Shown here one piece after another: positions 57,010-64,000 of a DNA stretch of 64,000 nt. A program made the translations under genes and the position numbers. The notes below the pieces were generated by a model. That model searched no databases. It had not been told where the DNA came from and worked only from the letters and a program-made list of their open reading frames with translations. How positions within the stretch are numbered: position 1 is the first letter of the stretch; each line of letters opens with the position of its first letter. Origin of the DNA: Sarcocystis neurona (Eukaryota; Apicomplexa; Conoidasida; Eucoccidiorida; Sarcocystidae); assembly GCA_000727475.1 (NCBI GenBank), contig KL647297.1, forward strand, positions 2,623,577-2,687,576. The letters are read 5' to 3'.

Positions 57010-57559
57010 TGTTCGTGGAATGCCTCGAAGGAGGCTTGCAGCAGCACACGAACGGTAGACACGGGGCGAGAGCGGGAAGGGCAAGATAGACACAAAGAGA
57101 CACAGGAAGCGAGATAGAAAGACACACAAACACCCGTCTCAAAAAAGGCTTTTTTGCTTCTTTGTGAAAGACACACAAAGACACACACCCACCCTTTAAG
57201 AACATACACTTTTCCCTACACATGCATATATATGTGTGTCTGTATCTCTGCACCAGTCCACGTCTATACATATATACATATGTGTTTGTATCTCTGCCTC
57301 CATATTCGTTGAGAGAGATACGAGAAGGACGTCAGTAGGCAGCGGCGTTATCGAGATGCGCAGAAGTCTCTCCTTTTGTCTCTGGGGAAGGGAGTGCCCT
57401 GGTCAATAGTTGTAGGAGCAGAGAGGCAGGTATAAATATCCACACATCTGTGCTGCGCATGTAGGCCCACGCGCAGCTCTTCTCTGAATTTCTCTTGATG
57501 GACGCCCGAGAACTGCGTTGCTGCTCTCGTCGCGCGCTATCTCTCTCTCTCTGCTGCAG

Positions 57560-57919
57560 CAGCCGCCTGCGCTGCAGCAGCTGTCTGCGCTGCAGCAGCT
57601 GTCTGCGCTGCGGTCCTCAGTCTCTTCTTGCTGCTGCTCTGTGGGGAGTTGCTTATCGCAGCTGGAAGCAAGCAGCCAGCAGCCTGGGTCGTGGCGCCCT
57701 CAGCTGCTGCTGCAAGCCGCGGCCCTGCTGGAGCACCGCAAGTGGCTGCCGCCGTCTTCGCCCTCCTCCGTTTCCTGCACCAGCAACAGCGGCGAAGGAC
57801 GCAGCAGCCGCAGCAGCAGCCGCACCGGTGGGGAGCAGAAAAAACAGGCTCCAGACCAGCAGCTACCGCGTCTCAAGCGTCTGCTGCTTCAGCACCTGCC
57901 TCACTTCAACTCGAGCGAA
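57560..57919 (+). CDS. Candidate internal exon of the helical-repeat protein
   Basis: 120 codons from acceptor CTCTGCTGCAG to a perfect donor GAA|GTAAGT. It reads QPPALQQLSALQQLSALRSS, LLLQAAALLEHRKWLPP and PRLKRLLLQHLPHFNSSE. The last two match in style the Leu-rich helical repeats of apicomplexan HPR/RAP proteins. Phase 0 at both ends. Confidence 0.5.
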
Positions 57920-58948
57920 GTAAGTCAGCAGCAGCAGCAGGCCACTGTCTCTGTGTGTGTCTGCCTCCTCCTGACCTGCTGCGCCAATCACTCACGCGTC
58001 TACAGGCGCTGGCGGGTGTCTGTACACCGGAATACATACATATACATATATGTAGACGACTGCTCGTCTGTTCCCGTCTGTGTGGGTGTGTTTGTGGTGA
58101 CTCACGCACGCCGAACTTCGCACCTTCCTATATATGTATTTTAGAGCTGCGGCAGGAGTGACAGTAGTGGCGTTCTTCGCTTCAACCGAAGGAGAAGGAG
58201 GAGGAGCAGCAGCAGCAGCGGAGTCGTGAGAAGGTAACGCGCGCCGCGTAGCAGCGGCGTTTTCAACTGCCGTACTACTAGTTCTGCAAATACACATTTT
58301 CTATCCAATCGACTGGCGATGCGCGCGTTCAGGTGGTGGCATAGTGTCACTAGCAACAGCAACAGAAGGACGATATATATATATATATATATGTGGGGTC
58401 ATGTATACATATGTGTGTAGGTACATGCGTAGATATATTGATCAGTGCGTGTGTGTTAGGGAGCTTCTGCTTTAAAAATGCTGTTGTTGCTCCTATCTGC
58501 GGCTGCTGCTTCGTTCTCTTCTCCTCTTCGTTTCTTAAGCGCTGCTGCATCTGGCCGCGTACATTCCTGTTGGTGCTCCTGCGTAGCTCCTCCTGTGTTG
58601 AACGGCTGCTGCTTCTTTTCCTTCCTACAAGCTCCCGATGCCGCTTCTTTTCCTTTCTAATAGCTGCTGCTGTTGCTTCCTGTCCTTCCTAGGCCGCTGC
58701 TGCTGCTGTTCTTCCTTCGTAAAGGCTGCTGCTGCTTCGTCTTCTTGAGTTGCTGCAGCTGCTGCTTCTTCTCCTGGTGACGCTCCTTCTCCGTTGAGGC
58801 TGCCGCTGTTGCCCTTTAGACGCTGCTCGTACAGCCGCTGCCGCTGCTGATCCTCACGACCTGTTGCTGCTGGAGTGCTGCTGCCGCTGCTGAGGCTGTT
58901 GGGCTGCCTACGGTCCTCGAAACTCGGGTAGTGCTGTTGCTCGTGCAG

Positions 58949-59159
58949 AGTCCAGGAGTCGGAAAAATGAGTTCAGCAGTATACACAGACCGGAGGGCTG
59001 CAGGAGCGCCCCACCTGTCGCCGTCAGCTGCACGCTTGCATGCCATGTCCCACCGTTCTTCCACTGGCAGCCCCATTCTCAAGAAACGCCTGGTCTTCGT
59101 CGAAAACGCTTTTCTTGCCTGGTACTCGAATAGACCCCTGCTTTCTTCTTGCCGATCAG
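58949..59159 (+). CDS. Possible exon of the same gene
   Basis: Between acceptor CTCGTGCAG and donor GTATGG. One frame reads VGKMSSAVYTDRRAAGAPHL and PILKKRLVFVENAFLAWYSN. Its length (70 codons plus one base) does not match the phase required by the next exon, and the minus strand also gives protein-like text, so this is weak. Confidence 0.2.
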
Positions 59160-59518
59160 GTATGGGCGGCCTGGTGCGGTATATGCGGCGCCCTGCTCCT
59201 GCTGGTGCTCGTCTGTGCGGCTGTTTGCTTCCGCTGCTGCCGCTGGTGTGGGATTGCCTGTGCTGCTAAGTTGCTGCTGTCGCGAGGACACTGTCCTGAC
59301 GCTAAGCCCAGGCCTCTTTGTACTGATTAAGACTGCTGAATCAATCGACCGGTGATTGTGTGTCTGCTGTTCCTGTCTGCTGCTGGTCCTATCTGCTGCC
59401 GCTGCTGCTTGCTGCCGCTGCTGCTGCATGTTGCTACCGCCGCTGGTTGCTGCTCCTGCGGCGTGCTGCTGCTGCTGTCTGGTGCGACTATCTTCTCTCA
59501 GTTTTGCTTGTGCTTCAG

Positions 59519-60603
59519 GCTGCTGCAATCTGCCGCTTTCCCTTTGAGTCATGCAGAGGAAGTGCTGCTGCTGCATGCTGCTGCGGAACGGCTGCCCTTG
59601 CTGCCTCCGCTGCTGCTCCTGCACCTGGCCACAACGTTGGCGCAGACCCGTGCGACTGCTTCTGCAGCTGCTGCGTTGCCCGCTGCCGTTGTCCACGGAT
59701 CTCTTGATCCTGTTGCTCCTCTTTCTCCTTCTCTTCCTCTTCTCCACGCGGTCGGATCTTCCTCTAAGGCAGACTCTGGGGCTGCCGCTGCTGCTGTTGC
59801 TGCCACCGGTCAAGTTGGCGCAGCAGCCAACGCACGGGCAGCAGGTGCACAGCAGCAAACAGCAGCAGCGCCTGCGGTGGAAACAGCAACAACAGCAACA
59901 CGTGCTGCTTCATCCCCGAGAGAACTGGCGTCTCAGGAGAAAACTGCAGCAGCAAAGGCAGCGGAAGATCCTCGGAGACGCGCACTCGAGCTGGCAGCGT
60001 CGAAGCGGCTGCTGCTGCTGCTGAGAAGCCCAAGCCTGCGGCTGCAACACCTCGAGGAGTCCTGGGACCAGGGAGGGCTGCAAAACGTCCACGTCAATTC
60101 CCCACAGTGGCAGCAGCAGCAGGACGGCCAACAGGAGCAGGACGGCCAGCGGCAGCAGCAGCAGATGTACGTGATGCGGCAGCAGCAGAAAGAACCGCGT
60201 GTGAAGGAGGAGGACCCGGAAGAACAGGGACAGCGGCAGCGGAGAAAAATCGGACGGCACCCAGTCGACAACCAAAAGAAACACCAGCAGCTACATGGAT
60301 GTGGAAAGGACGACGCATGTACGCTGCTTCACGGCCACACAGCTGCTTGCATTGCTGCGTGCGCCCGTTTGGGCGAGTTGACGGTCGAAGAGCGTCTCGA
60401 GCTCAAGCAGCTGCTGAAACATCTCGTCGCAGGTGCTGCCCGCGCTCTCCCCTCCTCACTGCAGCAGCAGCCGCACGAAGAGCTGCAGCAACAACAGCAG
60501 CACTTAGCGCAGGTGTGGGGAGGCGAGAGCGAAGACGCAGCAGCAACAGCAGCAGCAGCAGACCACGCAGCCGAACGGCAGCGCGGCGGCACTCTGGCCT
60601 CGG
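59519..60603 (+). CDS. Candidate large exon of the helical-repeat protein
   Basis: From acceptor TGCTTCAG to donor GTATGA. It begins LLQSAAFPLSHAEEVLLLHA, followed by ERLPLLPPLLLLHLATTLAQ, then Ala- and Gln-rich low complexity, LEESWDQGGLQNVHVNSPQW, and a second helical block HTAACIAACARLGELTVEER plus LELKQLLKHLVAGAARALP. The one-base end pairs exactly with the two-base start of the exon at 62000 (G|GG). The helix-turn-helix Leu/Ala pattern is the reason for suggesting an HPR/OPR-type organellar RNA-binding protein; no RAP signature is visible. Confidence 0.45.
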
Positions 60604-61999
60604 GTATGAACTTTTTCTTGTTCCTGCGCGCAAAGACACATGCGTCGCGATCTGCAAGCAGCAGCAGAAGACTGAGCACTGCACCTCGTGTACCTCTGCG
60701 CATGTGGTCTGCCCTACGTTATTCTTCGTATATCTATTCTTCTTCAGACCCCCAGCACTTCTCCTCGTTCTCCTTACTAAACGCTTCGTCTGCCGTGCTT
60801 CTCCTACTGCCGCTGCCTCTTCGGCACGTTCGCCGACGCTTCTTCTTCTCCTTTTCTTCTGCTGCTTCCGCCCTATCTACCTCGGCTTCTGACGTCTCTT
60901 GCTGCTCTTCGTTCTGTTCTTCTGTGAGAGACGATGAGAGACGATGATCCCTTCTGCTCTCCTCCTTTCGTCGTCTTGCTGCTCTTGCTGCTTCCTTCTC
61001 GTGCCTTTCCTTTCTCTTCCGCCGCTCGTGTCTCTTCCCTGTTCTTCCTCTTCTGGTTTGCCCGACAACTTCCTCTCCTTCTGTCTATTCCCTCGTCGTT
61101 TCCACTCTTCAGTGCGTTCTGCTGCTGCTTTTCTCTGGCCTTCCTCTCCTTTTTGCTGTCGCACTCTTGTCCCTCGTCTGTACTTTTCTCTTGGTAGACC
61201 TCTGTTCTTGGTTTGCCTCGCCTCCACTTCCTTCTCACGCTGCAGCCGCGGTCACTTCCCTCGTTTCCTTCTCGACCTCCGTTACTGCTCGTTTGTTTCC
61301 GTCCTTTTTCCTTCTGTAGATTTCTCTTCTTCCTCGGTCGGCTTCTGCTGCAGGTGCTTTCCTCTTTGCCTCCTACCCTGTGCCGCAGCTGCTGCCCGTG
61401 CTGCTGCCTCTGCTGTTTCTTACGCTTCTCTCCGTCCAGCCGCTCTTCGCCTTCTCTCTCTCTTCACTGCTGCGGACATGCTCGTGATACTGCTGCTCTT
61501 ACTCTCGCCGCTGCCGCTACTGCTGTTGTTGCTGCGCCTACCTGTGTTGCTGCTGCTGCTGTTGCTGCTGCTACTACTACTGTTGCTGCTGCTCCTACTA
61601 CTGTTGCCGCTGCTGCTTCTGTTGCTGCTGCTGCTGCAGCTGTTGTTGCTGCTGCTGTACCTGCTGTTGCTTCGGGTCCTTCTGGTGCTCCTCCTGCTTG
61701 CCTACTTTCCCCGCCCTACGGTTGCTCGCGCCGCTGGAATCGGGGCTGCTGCTGTGACTCTCGCTGCTGTTGCAGTTCGCGCTGCTGCTGCTGCTGCTGC
61801 TCTCGCTGCCGCTGCCGGTCGCCGTCGCCTTTGCCACTTGCGCTGCTACGTCTACTGGGAAGCTGCTACACACATGCGCACTATCGCCACACCTGCAGGC
61901 TGCATCTGTGGCTGCTGCTTCTGCTTCTGTTTATGCGTTCTTCGCAGAGCTGCTGGTACTGCTGCTATCGAAGCTCTGCTATTGCTCGTACTGTTGCAG
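60604..61999 (+). other. Intron with pyrimidine tract and CTG/CTA repeats
   Basis: 60890-61400 is strongly pyrimidine-rich in the sense direction and 61500-61700 is CTG/CTACTA repeat. Acceptor TTGCAG at 61999. The long open frames on both strands here are by-products of composition. Confidence 0.55.
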
Positions 62000-62563
62000 G
62001 GAAGTTGCTGCAGGAGCTGCTGCTGGTACCTACGGCGATGGCGGCGCTTCGCTCGTCGGACGCGGTGCTGCTGCTCTCCTGTGTCGACGCAGTGTACGTA
62101 CACATGAACGCCTACAGCGAGGCCCAGCTCACAGCCTTCTGCAGACGAGCTGCTCAAGTGCGGTTCGAGATGAAACGAGAGGCTGTCCTTCCCCTTCCTA
62201 CTGCTGCTGGCGCGCTCTCCTCTTCTTCTTCTTCGCCGTTTTCTTCAGGAAAAGCAGGAACCGCAAGAGCAGCAGCAGGACCCGCAGCAGCAGCAGCAGG
62301 ACCAGCAGCAGGAACAGCAACAGATGCAGCGGCAGAGGGAGACGCTGCAGCCGGGCTTCCAGCAGCGTCCAGAGAGAGAGGAGCAGGAGCAGCACACGAA
62401 GACGAAGCAGGAGCAGCACACGAGAACGAAGCAGTAGCAGCACCTGAAGACGGAGAAATTGAAGGAACTGCATTACATGGAGAAAAGAGAGAGAAAACTG
62501 AACAAGCGCTGCGTCCTTCACCACCGGCTGCTCAGTCACGAGAGACGTGGGACTCCGTCGACG
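62000..62563 (+). CDS. Candidate exon of the helical-repeat protein
   Basis: Joined to the exon ending at 60603 through a split Gly codon. It reads KLLQELLLVPTAMAALRSSD, AVYVHMNAYSEAQLTAFCRR and AAQVRFEMKREAVLPLP, then an Ala-rich stretch, two AHEDEAG/AHENEAV repeats and TEQALRPSPPAAQSRETWDS. A donor GTGTGT at 62564 leaves one base, which fits the two-base start of the possible exon at 63422. Confidence 0.45.
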
Positions 62564-62639
62564 GTGTGTGTCTGGCACTTTCCTGTTTGATGCCGCTGCT
62601 CCTGTTGCACACATACAGCTATAGATATGGACATTTACA

Positions 62640-63330
62640 TATATATATATATAAGTGAAGCGGCATATATGTATATATGTATGAGTGAAGCTGTGTCTGC
62701 TACTTTCCCTTATGATACTGCTGCTCCTGCTGCATATATTTTAGTATATGTGTACGTCTGTATATTCGTGTGTGACGATAATATATATATATATATATGC
62801 GTGAGCCTGAGTGATGCCGCGCCTGCCACTTCTCGCCGTGGTGCTGCTGCTTCTGCTTCGTGTGTATATACGTGTGTACGTAAGCATGTGAAGATACATA
62901 TGTTTTATACATCTACATTCGGACGTATGTGTGACTGACACTGGCACTGCTGCGTCCCCCTTTTGTACGTACGGACGCGCGGGCCCCACATTCGTACGAG
63001 GGAAATAAGCAGCGCAGACGAGTGCAGCATGTCTGGTCAGCTGCCGCATGTAGCTAGACGCATGAACACACATAGAGTCATACTTGTATCAACACACACA
63101 GGGGATTTATATGTATATACATATATATGCGTAGATTTGTAGATATCCTTCGGCGAAATACAGACACACACAGGCGTGAAGACATGTTGATATGTATGGG
63201 TAGACAAGTGGATTTACATATATTATATGTATATATAAAACTATACCCACGCACGCATATATGTCTATAGTTGCAGGAGAGAAGGTGGAGCAGTGCTTCA
63301 TTGGCGCGCATATATATATATAGGTATGTT
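62640..63330 (+). other. TA-rich intervening sequence
   Basis: TATATA microsatellite patches (62640-62685, 62780-62800, 63105-63130, 63310-63325) with mixed sequence and no gene-like text. Confidence 0.5.
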
Positions 63331-63421
63331 TAGGAGACGGGCAGACACAGCAGATGGGAAGATGTAGGGAGAAGTAGTGTGCCTGCTGAAGCCCCGAGAC
63401 GACGTGGAAATGGATATGCAG

Positions 63422-63645
63422 CAGCATTTCGGGGCTTCGACAAAGAGAGGGAGACGGCGAGAGAAAACGCGCAGCAGGTGCAGCTCTCGCGCCTGCTGCT
63501 GCATCTGTGGACGCGTTGCTGCTGTCTCTCTGCAGACGCTCTTCTTCCTGCTGCTGCTGCAGAGAATCAGCCACCTGCTGCTGTCGCTGCTGCCGCGCAT
63601 CTGTTTCGCATCTGCGCGACCTCCACTCACTACTGCTGCTGCACG
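63422..63645 (+). CDS. Possible next exon of the helical-repeat protein
   Basis: After acceptor ATATGCAG the frame reads AFRGFDKERETARENAQQVQ and LSRLLLHLWTR, in the phase left by the donor at 62564. Further on it becomes Ala/Cys-rich; a donor GTACGT lies near 63647. Other frames here are also open, so confidence is low. The gene would continue to the right of the window. Confidence 0.3.
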
Positions 63646-64000
63646 TACGTCCCCATATACGTACACATATATATATATATGTCTGCGCAGCTTGGTGTAT
63701 GTATAGATAGAATCCTGACGAGATATATAAACCCACCAGAGACGTGATAAACGTTTGTCTACATTTGCATCTGTGTGTGTATGTCGAGGTATCCATGCAG
63801 CAATATGAATTTCTACACACGTGTGGGGATATATATATATGTGTATATTTGTCTTTGAGCCCTCTTTGAGTGAAGAGGTAAACAACTGGAGGCGTGCTGC
63901 TCCTGCTGTCTACGTGTCTCTCAATATCGTCCCCCGTTAACAAATACCGATGCACAACGATTCATCAACGGCGAAAAAGTATGGATAACCGCTCAAATAT
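63646..64000. other. Right edge, no gene seen
   Basis: TA runs at 63665-63680 and 63828-63842, otherwise unremarkable. Confidence 0.4.

Noticed and set aside
61213..61990. Left part of a 481-codon plus frame
   Set aside because: Pyrimidine and CTG repeat text; only the part after the acceptor at 61999 joins in phase with an upstream exon.
1..64000. CRISPR arrays, insertion sequences, bacterial operons, tRNA or rRNA genes
   Set aside because: None seen. The spaced repeats are minisatellites without unique spacers, and no tRNA cloverleaf or rRNA core could be recognised by eye.

Overview
The window looks like nuclear DNA of a coccidian apicomplexan, most probably Eimeria. The reasons are very dense CAG/CTG trinucleotide tracts running through exons and introns, homopolymeric Gln/Ala/Ser runs interrupting otherwise conserved proteins, GT-AG introns of about 0.4-2.5 kb filled with TA/CA/GATA microsatellites, and alternation of repeat-poor and repeat-rich blocks as described for E. 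tenella chromosome 1. Nothing here is bacterial. CAG-driven open frames have few stops in any frame, so genes were called only where a recognisable fold or consistent splice phases could be followed.

Layout. 611-3856 (+): the 3' exons of mannose-1-phosphate guanylyltransferase (GMPP/PSA1-like; start not found, probably left of the window). 3857-7261: repeat-poor, gene-free. 7262-7984 (+): an intact single-exon secreted protein with a basic C-terminal segment, family unknown. 8000-15300: mostly gene-free, with a CA block, a 1.1-kb ACT-triplet tract and small tandem duplications. 15400-17300: CAG-rich block. 22211-29739 (+): ribosome recycling factor in at least six exons, probably organellar, with possible 5' targeting exons at 18874-19136 and 20612-20851. 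29740-32045: convergent intergenic interval.

32046-46364 (-): a 2411-residue Ser/Thr protein kinase of CAMK/CHK2-like type. All catalytic motifs are intact. It has a low-complexity N-terminal extension, an insertion of about 146 residues between the glycine loop and the catalytic lysine, and a single 5.15-kb last exon coding a 1716-residue tail. Just after the first coding exon the 5' splice site is tandemly duplicated 39 nt apart, in frame.

47.6-54.2 kb: CAG/CTG-rich DNA with coding-like stretches that could not be joined. 54.2-56.6 kb: a microsatellite block. 56779 to beyond 62563 (+): exon candidates, three of them joined by matching splice phases, coding a Leu/Ala-rich helical protein that resembles HPR/RAP-type organellar RNA-binding proteins in style only; it may continue to 63.6 kb. 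The two firmest organelle or housekeeping genes (GMPP, glycosylation precursor supply; RRF, organellar translation) and the kinase are functionally unrelated neighbours, as usual in eukaryotes.
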